Source: Rhodopirellula sp. P2
Lineage (GTDB): Bacteria; Planctomycetota; Planctomycetia; Pirellulales; Pirellulaceae
DNA: 64,000 nucleotides
NCBI RefSeq assembly: GCF_028768465.1
Contig: NZ_CP118225.1
Span: 4,135,001 to 4,199,000, forward strand
Direction: 5' to 3'
Shown: piece after piece, positions 35,701 to 45,408 of the stretch
How the letters are laid out: each line of letters opens with the position of its first letter
Numbering within the stretch: position 1 is the first letter of the stretch
The notes under the pieces: model-generated
Seen by the model: the letters and a program-made list of their open reading frames with translations, nothing else
The model's database searches: none
Told to the model about the DNA's origin: nothing
Program-made: the position numbers and the translations under genes

Positions 35701-36267
35701 GGCCCTCCCCTTGCTTTGCTCGACATTCGCTGAGGGCGAGTGAGTCGAAGTGGAGGTCTCTTCGATATCAGGCACAGGCGGATTCTTGACACTTTGAAAC
35801 GCCCAGTGGTCCTTGGCGTTTTCCATGGCCGCCGATTGCAACTGCGACGAACTTTCAGGCCAGGGCATGCCCATGCCAACCCACTCTGCGATCGCGGCAA
35901 CCTGCGGTGGATCGAGCGGCTGGTCTGGCGGCATTGCGATGTTGTCGCTTCGCCGGACGGCTTCAAGAAGCAGGCTGTCGGTGGTGTCAGCACCGGCGAT
36001 TGGCCCGGATTCGCCCCCCTGAATCAACGCTGGTTGCGAATCCAATCGCAAGCCCCCGCTCTGTTCACTCTCTCCATGACAAGCGATGCAGTGCTCGACC
36101 AGAATTGGTCGAATCTCGGACTCGAAAAAACGGTCGCTCTGATCATCTGCTTGGGTTGGACCCATGAAGCAAAATGCAAGGCATGCAAAGATCGCGACAG
36201 TCAAGCATGTCCAGGGCTGGCGCATCAGCAGGCGAAGGAAGTACGATTGGGAGGCAAATCTCTCCAT
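32794..36267 (-). CDS. Cytochrome c-like / DUF1549 / DUF1553 (PSD1) exported protein
   Basis: 1,157 residues from the ATG at 36267; a TTG at 36285 and an ATG at 36225 are alternatives, and the last gives the neatest leader (WTCLTVAIFACLAFCFMGP). Near the N-terminus a haem-binding CIACH motif lies in IRPILVEHCIACHGES. Then comes the DUF1549 domain (PIDAFVSRKLAEAGL, HWLDVARYSDTKGYV, and SCARCHDHKYDPI with a second CxxCH) and the DUF1553 domain (RVIVNRVWAHHFGAGLV, SHPELLDWL, RRSQTTVPQQALFFMNHP). A low-similarity beta-sandwich is inserted near the C-terminus (GWVQLSAVGGHPGN). This architecture is a planctomycete hallmark. It probably transfers electrons outside the cytoplasm; the substrate is unknown. 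Operon partner: the DUF1501 gene. Confidence 0.93.
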   Translation of the reverse strand: MERFASQSYFLRLLMRQPWTCLTVAIFACLAFCFMGPTQADDQSDRFFESEIRPILVEHCIACHGESEQSGGLRLDSQPALIQGGESGPIAGADTTDSLLLEAVRRSDNIAMPPDQPLDPPQVAAIAEWVGMGMPWPESSSQLQSAAMENAKDHWAFQSVKNPPVPDIEETSTSTHSPSANVEQSKGRAKQHPSTNPIDAFVSRKLAEAGLASSPESDRRTLIRRLSFTLTGLPPSSADVEQFVASSSSDAYPDLVDRYLASKQYGEHWARHWLDVARYSDTKGYVYAREERFWVHAWRYRDWVVNALNQDMAYDRFLLLQLAADQVESKRQEDLAAMGFLTVGRRFLGVNRDIIDDRIDVVTRGTLGLTVSCARCHDHKYDPIPTADYYSLYGVFNSCEEQLVSLDRSAASESEADDAFDAELHQRETAFQQKLQSSRDEASQRARSRVRDYLHAQTELDKYPPKGFDQIFEASDLLPAFVRRWEAYLRTADRQRDPVFVPWHLFSQLPADQFAEQARSVCDAITAATPVQINPRVAALFETPPTDFIEVINRYGQLLAEVAADEPNQNDPAEQQLWQVMFGPASPSQVPDEGIVHTEIYFDSSTTTALWKLQGEIDRWLIRPSQPPGYALILKDRPVPSEPRIFRRGNILTQGDNVSRQFLAVLSPPDRQPFQVGSGRLELARNIIDESNPLTARVIVNRVWAHHFGAGLVTTPSDFGLRAERPSHPELLDWLTHWFVQEGWSLKKLHRLILTSSAFRQSSFGPSSEAELQRALEVDPENRLLWRMNSRRLTFEQFRDSMLAATGEIDLRTGGKPTDLFQDTSNVRRTLYGLVDRQFLPAILRVFDFANPDLHVPRRSQTTVPQQALFFMNHPLVLKRSQQLASVCREGAEPRQAIEQMFQRVLQRAATEAEVTDALQVASQAATESTPVRPTVADWSYGHGKYDEEVQRVPDFKSLPHFTGQSWQGGPSWPDGKLGWVQLSAVGGHPGNTRSTASVRRWTAPDKMTVRIESELRHQVAAGDGVRGFIVSSEQGQLGAAKVHQSSAILNAQAIEVQKGETIDFVVDIDSVLNSDQFLWKATITDVTETVTVTAGPGKASVKASDRSPDSETKTEAGDATVWNSEADFPTNAANRLTPLEQLAQILFCSNEFLFVD

Positions 36268-36488
36268 CGGAAGTCGTTCGATCAATTCGTGTGGCGGGAA
36301 CTTGGTCGCCTGGGGGGCAGCGACGAAGTTGGAGGGGGGACCTCATTGTATCGTGTCAGGGGGCAGGAATGGTTCCCGACCGACTCAACTTAGAAAGAAC
36401 CAAGGGGCACAGAGGTCGTCAGAGCGTCTGTTGTTCGAGACGATCAGAGGTCTTGCGAGTTCGAGATCGCTGACGATTGCCGCACCGA

Positions 36489-38090
36489 TCATTCGGTGGT
36501 GGCAGCTTGGTTTGGTTCCGCCAATGCAGGGAACTGTTTCATCGTTGGTTGATGCAGGTAGGGCCAACCCTCGTTGGCTTGTGCAGACCCTGGCGTGGTG
36601 CGCCCATTCGCGAACGCTTGGGCGAGTTCCTGGACCAACTCGTTGATCTTCTCGGGGTGGGTGTCTTCCAAGTTTCGTGTCTCACCCGGATCAGCCTCGA
36701 GGTCGTAGAGTTGCACCGTTTTCGCGGGGGTGGAAACGACCGCTTGGTTACTCAATCCATCCCAACCTCCACCGCCGTCGGTGGTCAGAATCAGCTTCCA
36801 GTTGTCTTTTCGAATGGCGAATTTTCCTGAGAGTGAATGGTGGATGGTTTGGGGGCGGGTTGGAGTTGCCTTCCCCTGCATACTGGAGGCGAAGGAGAAG
36901 GAGTCCTCGGCGGCGTTTTCGGGAATCGCTTCGGATTCACCGAGGATCTCGGCAAAGGTCGCGAAGAAATCGGTGGTGCAGATGGTCGTGTCAGAGGAAC
37001 TTCCGGGGGCCACGTGACCTGGCCAACGCACCAGAAACGGCACGCGGTGGCCGCCTTCATAGAGCGACCCCTTGGATCCTCGGTAAGGGCCTGAGGGATG
37101 GTAGCCCGCAGCCAGCATCTTGGGGATTTTGACATAGGGCGCGAAACCGTTGTCGGAAGTGAAGATCACCAGCGTTTCTTGGTCGATTCCCGATTCTTGA
37201 AGTTGCTCGAGCACTTGGCCGACAACCCAATCGGTCTCCGCAATGAAATCGGCGTACCAGCTGTATTGTTGGTAGCGTCCGCGAAATGCTTTTCCTGGGC
37301 GAATCGGTGTGTGCGGGGAAGTCAAAGGCAGGTACAGGAAGAAGGGCGTTTTCGAACCTTGGGTGGCTTGGCGTTGAATGTACCGGCGAGATTCGGCGGC
37401 CCAATTGGCCAAGCATTCGCTGGCGTCAAAGTCATCTGCGGTCGCGCCAATTCGTTCGAAGTCGTTGTACTCGTTGTGCGGGAAACCCCGTTCGAGCGTG
37501 GGCGTTTTTTCCGCTTGATCATTGCGAAGATAGACGTACGGTGGCATGTCCAAGGATGAGAGAATGAAGAACGCCTCATCGAATCCAACATCGACTGGGC
37601 CGTTGCGAAAAGGCTTTTCGTAGTCGATGTTCCAAGAACCGAATTGTGCTTTGCGAGTCGAGTTTGCTTGAGCAGGGGCGGGGGCAAAGTCCGCTCCCAG
37701 GTGCCACTTGCCAATGCAAGCGGTGTGATAGCCGGCCTGTTGCAGGAACGTCGGAAGGCTCAAACGCTTGGGGTCCATCAAGGCCGGTGAATCAGCGGCC
37801 ACCAGGACCCCGCGTTTCAGTCGGCTACGCCAGTTGTAGCGTCCTGTGAGGATCCCATAGCGAGTCGGCGTGCAGACGGAGGAACTGGTGTGCGCGTCGG
37901 TGAATCGCATGCCTTGCTCGGCCAGTTGATCGAGTGCCGGTGTCGGGATCAGCCCGCCGGCATGAGAAGGTTCGCCGGGCCCCATGTCATCCGCAAGGAT
38001 CAGGATGATGTTCGGGCGTTCGGACGATTGTGCGGCGGTGCTCGCACAAAGAAGCGAGCAGACAATCAGACAGCGAAGCAGCAAATTCAT
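36489..38090 (-). CDS. Sulfatase, formylglycine site CTPTR
   Basis: 533 residues. The leader is NLLLRCLIVCSLLCASTAAQ (2-21). Core: PNIILILADDMGPGEPS with the calcium-binding Asp pair, then Cys73 in SSVCTPTRYGILTGRYNWR as the formylglycine precursor. A GKWHLGAD motif, FTSDNGFAPY late metal ligands and VPFLVRWPGHV follow. The size and motif order match single-domain type I sulfatases of the arylsulfatase/choline-sulfatase superfamily, in the GRYNWRSRLK subgroup abundant in planctomycetes. It would remove sulfate from a polysaccharide or its oligomers in the periplasm. It is the last of three consecutive sulfatases on this strand, 44 bases after the previous gene. Confidence 0.95.
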   Translation of the reverse strand: MNLLLRCLIVCSLLCASTAAQSSERPNIILILADDMGPGEPSHAGGLIPTPALDQLAEQGMRFTDAHTSSSVCTPTRYGILTGRYNWRSRLKRGVLVAADSPALMDPKRLSLPTFLQQAGYHTACIGKWHLGADFAPAPAQANSTRKAQFGSWNIDYEKPFRNGPVDVGFDEAFFILSSLDMPPYVYLRNDQAEKTPTLERGFPHNEYNDFERIGATADDFDASECLANWAAESRRYIQRQATQGSKTPFFLYLPLTSPHTPIRPGKAFRGRYQQYSWYADFIAETDWVVGQVLEQLQESGIDQETLVIFTSDNGFAPYVKIPKMLAAGYHPSGPYRGSKGSLYEGGHRVPFLVRWPGHVAPGSSSDTTICTTDFFATFAEILGESEAIPENAAEDSFSFASSMQGKATPTRPQTIHHSLSGKFAIRKDNWKLILTTDGGGGWDGLSNQAVVSTPAKTVQLYDLEADPGETRNLEDTHPEKINELVQELAQAFANGRTTPGSAQANEGWPYLHQPTMKQFPALAEPNQAATTE

Positions 38091-38133
38091 GGAGATCTCT
38101 GGCGGGCGAAGCAGGTGTGTTTGGAGTTTGTCT

Positions 38134-39561
38134 TCAGGGCACGCGTTTCAGTTCTGCCATCACATTTGCTTTCCAATGGGACAGTTCTGCTTGCATGCGT
38201 TTCACGACGTCCGCTTGTTGGTTTGCCAAGTCCGTTGACTCGCTCGGATCCTCGATGATGTCGTAGAGCTTGTCACCCTTTGCGGTCGAGATCAGCTTGT
38301 AGCGTTGCTCCATCCAGACGGCTTCCTTGCCATCGCGATTGAGAAATCCCAATGGTTTTTGTCTGATCTGCTGCTGCCCAGTCACGAAAGGCAGCAGGCT
38401 GGTTCCATCATAAGTGCGGTCGGCAGGCAACTCGATTTCAAGTGCATCCAGGATAGTCGGGAAGTAGTCCGACGTGATGCAAGGCGCATGCACCGTGCGT
38501 GCGGATTTCACTTTGTCGGGCCAGACCAGCAAACCGGGCACACGAATGCCACCTTCGTTGATCGAAAGTTTGAAACCCTTCAAATCCTTGGCCGACCCCA
38601 CGTGCCGAGGTGAACCCTGCCTCGCGGGGCCGTTGTCCGAGCAGAAAAAGAGCATCGTGTTGTCGGCCACACCCAGTGCTTGGAGTTCGGCTCGGAGGCG
38701 TCCGAGTTGTTCATCCATGGCGGTCAAACACGCGTAGTAATGTTGTGTGGGTTCGGGATGTTCGCGATACATTCGGCGGTATTCGGGGCCGCCCACGACG
38801 GGTGAGTGAGGCGTGTGAAACCACACCGCGGCGAAGAATGGTTGTTGCTTTCGAGCCGCATCGCGAATGAATGGGATCGCGCGGTCCATCAACACTCGCG
38901 AATCGTCGCCGTGCGTGTTTTCCTTGGCGGTTTGGTTGGGGCCTGTGAAGTAATCGTTGCCGTAAGGTTGGTCTTGAGGAGACGGTTGCTTGGTTTCGTT
39001 CGCACTGCTCGGTCTCCGATTGATTGGGCCTGGATCGATCAAGGGATTCCAAGTCGGGACCTTGGATTCCGTGACAAAACAAACATCCACATCACGCTCC
39101 CAGGGCGGGCAGTGGTATCGTTCGGGTTGCTCGGCAAATGTCCCCCAGCGTTTTTGATCGCCAATCGTTTTGGACAGGGTACCCAGATGCCATTTGCCGA
39201 AATGCCCGGTGGTGTACCCGTGCTCCTTGAGCACCGTGGTGATGGGGATTTCGGTGGGTTCCAACATGCCTTTCATTGCAAAGGTCACGCCGAATCGGTA
39301 CGGATTGCGACCGGTGTAGCAACTCGCACGCGTGGGCGAGCACATCGCGGCCGCGGCGTAGAACCGTGTGAACGTCACGCCTTCCTTTGCCATTTGATCC
39401 AGGTGAGGCGTTTTCAGGTGCGGATGCCCGTTGTAGCCCGTGTCACCCCAGCCCTGATCGTCTGACATGCAGAGGATGATGTTGGGAGGATTGTCAGCGA
39501 CGGTGGAACTGGCCACCAATGTCAAAACTCCGAAGGCGATTGCTCGTGCGGTAAGGATCAT
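38134..39561 (-). CDS. Sulfatase, formylglycine site CSPTR
   Basis: 475 residues from the ATG at 39561 (MILTARAIAFGVLTLVASS), which gives a proper Sec leader; a frame to 39594 adds eleven residues. Motifs: PNIILCMSDDQGWGDTGYNGH, Cys74 in AAMCSPTRASCYTGRNPYR, GKWHLGTL, WFHTPHSPV and FFCSDNGPARQGS. All catalytic segments are present. The DQGWGDTGYNG opening is typical of a common secreted sulfatase clade acting on marine sulfated glycans. The Cys in LCMSDDQ is not catalytic. The upstream sulfatase ends 29 bases before this start, so co-transcription is very likely. Confidence 0.95.
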   Translation of the reverse strand: MILTARAIAFGVLTLVASSTVADNPPNIILCMSDDQGWGDTGYNGHPHLKTPHLDQMAKEGVTFTRFYAAAAMCSPTRASCYTGRNPYRFGVTFAMKGMLEPTEIPITTVLKEHGYTTGHFGKWHLGTLSKTIGDQKRWGTFAEQPERYHCPPWERDVDVCFVTESKVPTWNPLIDPGPINRRPSSANETKQPSPQDQPYGNDYFTGPNQTAKENTHGDDSRVLMDRAIPFIRDAARKQQPFFAAVWFHTPHSPVVGGPEYRRMYREHPEPTQHYYACLTAMDEQLGRLRAELQALGVADNTMLFFCSDNGPARQGSPRHVGSAKDLKGFKLSINEGGIRVPGLLVWPDKVKSARTVHAPCITSDYFPTILDALEIELPADRTYDGTSLLPFVTGQQQIRQKPLGFLNRDGKEAVWMEQRYKLISTAKGDKLYDIIEDPSESTDLANQQADVVKRMQAELSHWKANVMAELKRVP

Positions 39562-39590
39562 GATGCTCTGGCGACTTTGCGTTGGAAGGC

Positions 39591-41120
39591 TCAATGGTTC
39601 TTGGGCAGAAGGTCGGGCCGTGGCGAATCGATTTCTCGTTTCAAGATTTGTTTCAGTTGCTCGACCTTCTCGGGGAATCCGGACGCCAGATCGATTCGTT
39701 CCTCATTGTCGGTGGAGATGTTGTAGAGCTGATAAACACCTCCTTTTCGGTCCGCCTCGACGAGTTTGAATCCTTCCCGTGTGATCAACGCGCGGCTGCC
39801 CATGGTTGTGAAACGGTTGTTGACGACGATGAAGTCATGCTGCTGAGTTTGTGGTTGTCCAAGGAGGGTGGGCAAGTACGAGATCCCGTCTTTGCCCCTG
39901 GGCTGTTCTTCCCCAACGATGTCAGCCAAGGTGGCAAGAAAGTCGTAGTGCGAACTCAGCAGATCAGCCTCGGTGCCGGGCGAGATTTTCCCTGGCCAGC
40001 GGACGATCATCGGGCATTGCATCCCGCCTTGATAACCGCTGCGTTTGAGTCCTGCCCGGCCGCCGGCACCGTCAAAGATGTCGCCGCATTCGGACGTTCG
40101 CCATTTCTTGTCGGTCAAATTGGCGGGCTCGCCGTTGGGCAGTTTCTGCGTCTTGTAGCTCGGTTTGGGACCGTAGTAGAGTTCATGCCCATTGTCGGAT
40201 GCGAACAGAACCACGGTGTTGTCATCGATCCCCAAAGTGACCAGTTCGTTCATGATCAAGCCGACGTGATCGTCCAGCATCTTGACCATCGACGCGTACT
40301 TCTTTTCCGCCAATGACATCGTGGGGTGATCGGCGAAATCAGGATGCAGTTCGGGAATCGCAACGGGACCGTGCGGCAGTTGAGTGGGGTGATAGAGAAA
40401 AAACGGTCGGTCGTGATTGGCGCGCAGGTACTTCAAGATGCCTTTGATGAAAACGTTTTGCGAATAGGTTTCGCCACCATAGCCAACCGGTTCATCCCCT
40501 TGCTCGCTGGTTTTGCCACAGTCTGCCAGTGTGTTGCCTGGCAGTTCAAACTTCTCTCCGTTTCGCCAGAGATAAGGCGGATAGAATCCATGGCAGCGTT
40601 GGTGGTCGTAATAGCCTTCATAGAAATCCCAGCCAAAACGTTTGACGCGTTCGTGCCAAGTTAAAAAGCCTCGATCCAGTTTGCCGAACTGTGCCGTTTG
40701 GTACCCTGCATTTTGTGCGACCTGAGCGAGGAACACTTCCTCCTCAGCGATCGGATTCGAGTTGGCTTTGTGTTTCGCCAATCGTTTTTGATAGTCCTCT
40801 TCGGTGATCTGTCCCGCGTCCCGCCAGATCGGTAGTCCGGCACGATTCTGCGCCCAACCTCCGAGGCGTCCGTCATGCATGCCCGTCAATAAAGTCCACC
40901 TGGCGGGCGCGCAGTAGACGCCACCGTAGTAGTTGGTGAACTTCATGCCTTCGCGAGCCAAGCGGTCGATGTTGGGCGTCGTGATCACTTGCTGCCCGTA
41001 GCATCCGAGCATTCCAGGGCCGAGGTCGTCCGCAAAGATCAGGATCACGTTGGGAGGGGCGTCGGCTTGAACCGTTGGGGGGCAATAGAACAAGGCGAGC
41101 AGGACAAGGAATGTTCTCAT
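39591..41120 (-). CDS. Sulfatase, formylglycine site CAPAR
   Basis: 509 residues from the ATG at 41120 (MRTFLVLLALFYCPPTVQA), chosen because the frame up to 41246 adds 42 residues before the leader. Motifs: NVILIFADDLGPGMLGCYGQ, Cys70 in VYCAPARWTLLTGMHDGR, GKLDRGFLTW in place of the usual GKWHL, YHPTQLPHGPV, and FASDNGHELYYGP. C-A-P-A-R satisfies the CxPxR formylglycine rule even though the usual Ser/Thr at position 2 is Ala. It is the first of the three sulfatase genes; the promoter should lie in 41121-41483. The substitution in GKLDRG may alter sulfate binding or specificity. Confidence 0.93.
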   Translation of the reverse strand: MRTFLVLLALFYCPPTVQADAPPNVILIFADDLGPGMLGCYGQQVITTPNIDRLAREGMKFTNYYGGVYCAPARWTLLTGMHDGRLGGWAQNRAGLPIWRDAGQITEEDYQKRLAKHKANSNPIAEEEVFLAQVAQNAGYQTAQFGKLDRGFLTWHERVKRFGWDFYEGYYDHQRCHGFYPPYLWRNGEKFELPGNTLADCGKTSEQGDEPVGYGGETYSQNVFIKGILKYLRANHDRPFFLYHPTQLPHGPVAIPELHPDFADHPTMSLAEKKYASMVKMLDDHVGLIMNELVTLGIDDNTVVLFASDNGHELYYGPKPSYKTQKLPNGEPANLTDKKWRTSECGDIFDGAGGRAGLKRSGYQGGMQCPMIVRWPGKISPGTEADLLSSHYDFLATLADIVGEEQPRGKDGISYLPTLLGQPQTQQHDFIVVNNRFTTMGSRALITREGFKLVEADRKGGVYQLYNISTDNEERIDLASGFPEKVEQLKQILKREIDSPRPDLLPKNH

Positions 41121-41483
41121 GATCGTTTTCGGTTCGTGGTGGATGCAGGAAGCGAGACGCTTGGGGAGATTGTCTCGTTTGGGCATCGAGCGGTTCGGTT
41201 TTGCAATCTTGGAAGCGACGGGAAAAGCGAGTCCAGGAGTATCCAATGCGACCCGTCCTGTTCCTTGTCCCGATGCCGTTTTCTAAGCGGCGCGGCTTGG
41301 ATTTCAGCGACATTCAGCATATCGCGAGAGAGGCCATTGTCATCGCCCCACGTCGGTGCTGTGGGGCTTGTGTCCGAATGGAATCGATTTTAGTCGGTTT
41401 GGGCGACGAAAGTTTTTGCGACCGTTGCAATGACGAGAAGTCGAGGCAATCGCAGGGAGGATGGCGGTCTTGCCAACCGTCGC
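41121..41483. other. Promoter region of the sulfatase block, 3' of the permease gene
   Basis: 363 bases with no credible gene. A stem GCCCCAC/GTGGGGC with 9-base loop (41345-41367) lies 117 bases past the permease stop and may help termination, though no T-tract follows. Confidence 0.4.
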
Positions 41484-42608
41484 TCATTTGCTGGTCGCAA
41501 TGGAGCGGCGGAAGAGGGCGAGGCTGGCCAGAAAGCAGGTCATTCCCAGAGCAGCGGTGGCCACAAATTGTTCGCAGACGTCTTTCAGCGTCGCGCCTCG
41601 AAAGACGATCGACTGAGAAAAACCAACGAAGTGCCGAGAGGGGAAGAAGTAGGTGATCGGTTGCAACCAATCCGGTTGGCTTTCGATCGGCGTGATGGCT
41701 CCCGAGAGCATTTGGAGCGGCAGAACGGTCAAGAGCACCAGCAACGCGAACTGGGCCATGGATCCCGAGAGCGTTCCCAAAAAGATTCCCATCGCGGTGG
41801 CGAAGAACAAGTACAAAGCGATGCCGCTGAGCAACAGCAGGCGGGACCCTGCTATCGGCACCTCCAATAGCGTTTCGACGACCAACCAAAGAGACAGCAT
41901 CACGGCCAGCAGAATCACCAATCCGTTGGCACAGACCTTTGAGACGGCAATGTCAAACGAGGTCAATGGCATGACCAGCAAGTGCTCGATCGTGCCGTGC
42001 TCTCGTTCGCGAATCAAGGCGGCACCTGTCAGCACGATGGTCAGCAAGGTGACTTGGTCGATGATCGCTGTGATTCCAGAAAACCAGGTCGGATCGCCAT
42101 TGGGATTGAATGCTCGTCGCGCGACCAAGCGGGCGGGCAACTCGATGGATTCATCGGTGCCGCTGACAAAGCGATTGATTTCACTGTTGACGATGTTCTG
42201 GATGTAAGTCGCGCCGATGTTGGCTTGCATCACAGCGGTGGCGTCGATGTTGACTTGGATCTCGGGATGCCGGCCCGCGATCGCATCCGATTCAAAACCG
42301 GCTGGGATATTGATGACGAACATCAACTTGTCTTTGTTCATCAGCGGTTCCACTTCCGCGGCCGCGATGATGACTGGCTCGTTGAAGTAGGGCGGAAAGA
42401 AAGCGGCGGCGATGCGATGTGACAACGTCGTTCGGTCTTCGTCGACGATCCCAATCGATGCGTGATGGACCTCCGTCGAAATGCCTGTCGCTTGGCTGTA
42501 GACGCTGAATGTCAACGCAAAGAGCAGCAGCGCGATCAGCATCTTGTCGTGACGCAGGCTGCGCAACTCTTTGAAGGTGAGCCAGAAAATATTTCGCAGG
42601 GTTCGCAT
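41484..42608 (-). CDS. yhhJ: ABC-2 type permease, YhhJ-like
   Basis: 374 residues from the ATG at 42608 (MRTLRNIFWLTFKELRSLR); the frame to 42683 overlaps the previous gene and is not needed. One N-terminal membrane helix (MLIALLLFALTFSVYS) is followed by a large extracytoplasmic domain (VDEDRTTLSHRI...NRFVSGTDE). A cluster of five helices comes at the C-terminus (LLTIVLTGAALIRERE, VILLAVMLSLWLVV, LLLSGIALYLFFATAMGIF, LLVLLTVLPLQMLSGA, LGMTCFLASLALF). This is the ABC2_membrane_3 layout of E. coli YhhJ. It forms a three-gene efflux operon with the membrane-fusion and ATPase-permease genes immediately upstream, 13 bases away. Confidence 0.88.
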   Translation of the reverse strand: MRTLRNIFWLTFKELRSLRHDKMLIALLLFALTFSVYSQATGISTEVHHASIGIVDEDRTTLSHRIAAAFFPPYFNEPVIIAAAEVEPLMNKDKLMFVINIPAGFESDAIAGRHPEIQVNIDATAVMQANIGATYIQNIVNSEINRFVSGTDESIELPARLVARRAFNPNGDPTWFSGITAIIDQVTLLTIVLTGAALIREREHGTIEHLLVMPLTSFDIAVSKVCANGLVILLAVMLSLWLVVETLLEVPIAGSRLLLLSGIALYLFFATAMGIFLGTLSGSMAQFALLVLLTVLPLQMLSGAITPIESQPDWLQPITYFFPSRHFVGFSQSIVFRGATLKDVCEQFVATAALGMTCFLASLALFRRSIATSK

Positions 42609-42621
42609 GATTGGGGGCCAT

Positions 42622-45363
42622 TTACACTTCTTGTTTGCGGAGCAGAATGGCACTGACCAGCAGGAACACAGGCGAGAACGCAACGAGCGTCCAGAGGTCC
42701 GGGGACAAGTCCTGCCAGCCGAGTCCTTTCGTGAATGCGCCGACGCTCATTCGCATGAAGTAGGTGGTTGGCCACAGCGATCCAATCAATTGAGCGCTGC
42801 CGCTGAGTGTGGACACCGGTTGCATCATGCCGGAGAACTGGACGGTGGGCATCATCGCGATGATGGCGGTCGCGAAAACAGCCGCCACTTGGCTGCTGGT
42901 GAAGCACGACGTGACCAGCCCCAACCCCGTGGTCGCCATCACGTAAAACAATGCCCCCAGAGTCAATGTCGCGAGGCTGCCTTTCATGGGCACGCCAAAG
43001 ACGTGGATGCCCATCCAAGTCAGCAGGGCAAAATTGATCATTGCGATCGCAATGTAGGGCAGTTGCTTTCCGATCAAGAATTCAATGCGTGTGGTTGGCG
43101 TGACATAGAAATTGGTGATCGACCCCAGTTCCTTTTCTTTGGCGACGCTCACCGCCATCAAGATGGCTGGGATCAGGACCAGCAGCATGGCAGGAACGCT
43201 GGGGACCATCGCATTGATGCTCTCGAAACCCGGGTTGTATTGGTACCGCAATTCCAAATCGGCGAACGTCAATTTTGGTGTGCTGCCCATCGTCTTTCTG
43301 GCGAGGTCCTGGAGGTAGTTCAGGTGAACGCCTTGGGTGTACCCCACGATGGTTTCGGCGCGAAACGGCATCGCTCCATCGATCCAGGCCGAGATCTCGG
43401 GGGAATCGCCTCGAAGCAATTTCCTGCCGTAGTCAGGCGGGATCTCGATGGCCAATGAAACGTCACCGGAAACCAGACGCGATTGGAGTTCCTGGTTGTT
43501 TCGAATCGGCGGTTGCTCGATGAAGTACCGTGATCCTGAGAAGCTTTGGATGTAGTCACGGCTCTGCGGTGTTTGGTCGAGGTCCAGAACGGCGTAGCGG
43601 AGGTCTTCCACATCGGTGGTCATTCCAAACCCGAGGACCAGCATCAACAGCACCGATCCAACCAGTGCGAATCCGAGCCGAATTGGATCTCGCATGACTT
43701 CCAGTGTCTCGCGGTAGGAATAGGCGAGCAGCCGGCGGGGGCTGAAACTTCGTTGACGCGGTGGTGCGTGGAGTTCCGTGGTAGAAGTCACCACCTGGCT
43801 CACGTCAGGTGTTGGTGAACGAGGGGGGCTCGCATTGGATGTTGGAGGTTCGTTCGCGGCGTCTTGGATGTACCCGACAAAGGCGCGGTCGAGGGTTTGT
43901 TCGCCGCGAGCGTCGATCAGTTGTTGTGGTGTGTCGCATGCGAGAACTTTTCCGGCGTGCATCAGCGAGATGCGATCGCACCGCATCGCCTCGTTCATGA
44001 AGTGGGTGGAGACAAAGATGGTGACTTGATCGCGACGGGAAAGGTCCACTAGCAGACGCCAGAAGCTGTCTCGAGCGACCGGATCGACTCCAGACGTCGG
44101 TTCATCCAGGATCAACATCTCGGGACGGTGCAAAATCGCAACGGCCAACGAGAGTCGTTGGCGAACACCGAGCGGCAAGGAACCTGCGGATTGGTCCAGT
44201 TCTTTGACCAATCCAAAACGTTCGGCCAGTTCGTCGACGCGTTGGGTCTTGCCGTCGATTGCGAACAGCCGTGCATGCAACAGGAGGTTTTGACGGACAG
44301 ACAGTTCTTCGTAGAGCGAAAACGCCTGGGACATGTAGCCCACCCGGCGCCGCGTTTCCAAATTGTGTGCGTCAACCACTTTGCCGAACAGTTTGGCGGT
44401 TCCTTCGGTAGCGGGCAGCAGTCCGGTCAACATCTTCATCGTGGTGGTTTTGCCGCAACCGTTGGATCCGAGGAAGCCAAAGATCTCGCCACGTGTGATC
44501 TCGAAGCTGACATGATCCACGGCGGTGAACAGACCGAACCGCCGAGTCAAACCTTCCGCGACAATTGCTGGTGCTCCGCCTTTGTTTTCCAGATGCGGGA
44601 TAACCAATGGTTCGGAATCACCCCGTTCATTTTCAGGCAGCAGTTGGATGAAGGCTTCTTCCAACGTGGATGCCGAGTCGCCTTTGAGCTGTTTCGGGGT
44701 GCCTTCCGCCAACACTTTGCCGGCGTTCATGGCGACCAGCCAATCGAATCGGTCGGCTTCTTCCATGTATGCCGTGGAGACGCAGACGCTCATCCCGCTG
44801 CGTTGCTCACGAATCTCGTCGATCAAACTCCAGAACTGCTCCCGTGAGAGCGGATCGACTCCCGTGGTGGGTTCATCCAGGATCAGCAAGTCGGGATCAT
44901 GGATGAGAGCGCAGCACAGGCCGAGTTTCTGTTTCATGCCGCCCGACAATTTTCCGGCCGGACGATCGTGGAACGGATCCAGGCCTGTCGCTTTCAGCAA
45001 ACGGGCGATGCGTTGATTGCGTTCGTGTCGGCCCTGTCCGAACAGTCTTCCAAAGAAATGGAGGTTTTCCGCGACCGACAGCTCCGCATAAAGATTCTTG
45101 CCCAAGCCCTGCGGCATGTAGGCCACGCGGGGACAGACGGCTCGCCGGTGATTGCGATCTTGCATCGAGCCACCGAGCACTTCGACCTGGCCCGTTTGAA
45201 TTTGTTTGGCGCCGGCGATCAGTCCCATCAACGTCGATTTGCCAACGCCATCGGGCCCAATCAGTCCCACCATCTTTCCAGCGGGGAGCACCAACGAAAC
45301 ATGATCGAGCGCAACCGTCTTTCGGTAACGATGAGACACGGCGGTGATTTTGGTGTCAGTCAT
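42622..45363 (-). CDS. rbbA: RbbA-like fused ABC transporter: two ATPase domains plus ABC-2 permease
   Basis: 913 residues, the usual length of RbbA/YhiH-type proteins. First ATPase: Walker [10 protein letters not shown] (36-44), signature LSGGM (139-143), Walker [14 protein letters not shown]. Second ATPase: Walker [10 protein letters not shown] (299-307), an atypical signature LPLGV (396-400), Walker [14 protein letters not shown]. From about residue 555 follows an ABC-2 permease with one helix, a soluble domain and a C-terminal helix bundle ([37 protein letters not shown]). It probably exports a drug-like or cell-envelope substrate with the HlyD-like partner. In E. coli RbbA was also described as ribosome-associated, which cannot be judged here. 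It lies in the middle of a yhiI-rbbA-yhhJ type operon. Confidence 0.93.
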   Translation of the reverse strand: MTDTKITAVSHRYRKTVALDHVSLVLPAGKMVGLIGPDGVGKSTLMGLIAGAKQIQTGQVEVLGGSMQDRNHRRAVCPRVAYMPQGLGKNLYAELSVAENLHFFGRLFGQGRHERNQRIARLLKATGLDPFHDRPAGKLSGGMKQKLGLCCALIHDPDLLILDEPTTGVDPLSREQFWSLIDEIREQRSGMSVCVSTAYMEEADRFDWLVAMNAGKVLAEGTPKQLKGDSASTLEEAFIQLLPENERGDSEPLVIPHLENKGGAPAIVAEGLTRRFGLFTAVDHVSFEITRGEIFGFLGSNGCGKTTTMKMLTGLLPATEGTAKLFGKVVDAHNLETRRRVGYMSQAFSLYEELSVRQNLLLHARLFAIDGKTQRVDELAERFGLVKELDQSAGSLPLGVRQRLSLAVAILHRPEMLILDEPTSGVDPVARDSFWRLLVDLSRRDQVTIFVSTHFMNEAMRCDRISLMHAGKVLACDTPQQLIDARGEQTLDRAFVGYIQDAANEPPTSNASPPRSPTPDVSQVVTSTTELHAPPRQRSFSPRRLLAYSYRETLEVMRDPIRLGFALVGSVLLMLVLGFGMTTDVEDLRYAVLDLDQTPQSRDYIQSFSGSRYFIEQPPIRNNQELQSRLVSGDVSLAIEIPPDYGRKLLRGDSPEISAWIDGAMPFRAETIVGYTQGVHLNYLQDLARKTMGSTPKLTFADLELRYQYNPGFESINAMVPSVPAMLLVLIPAILMAVSVAKEKELGSITNFYVTPTTRIEFLIGKQLPYIAIAMINFALLTWMGIHVFGVPMKGSLATLTLGALFYVMATTGLGLVTSCFTSSQVAAVFATAIIAMMPTVQFSGMMQPVSTLSGSAQLIGSLWPTTYFMRMSVGAFTKGLGWQDLSPDLWTLVAFSPVFLLVSAILLRKQEV

Positions 45364-45408
45364 GGCCGCACACCATCATTCGCCTTTCGGCGTTATCACC
45401 TGCCGAGA

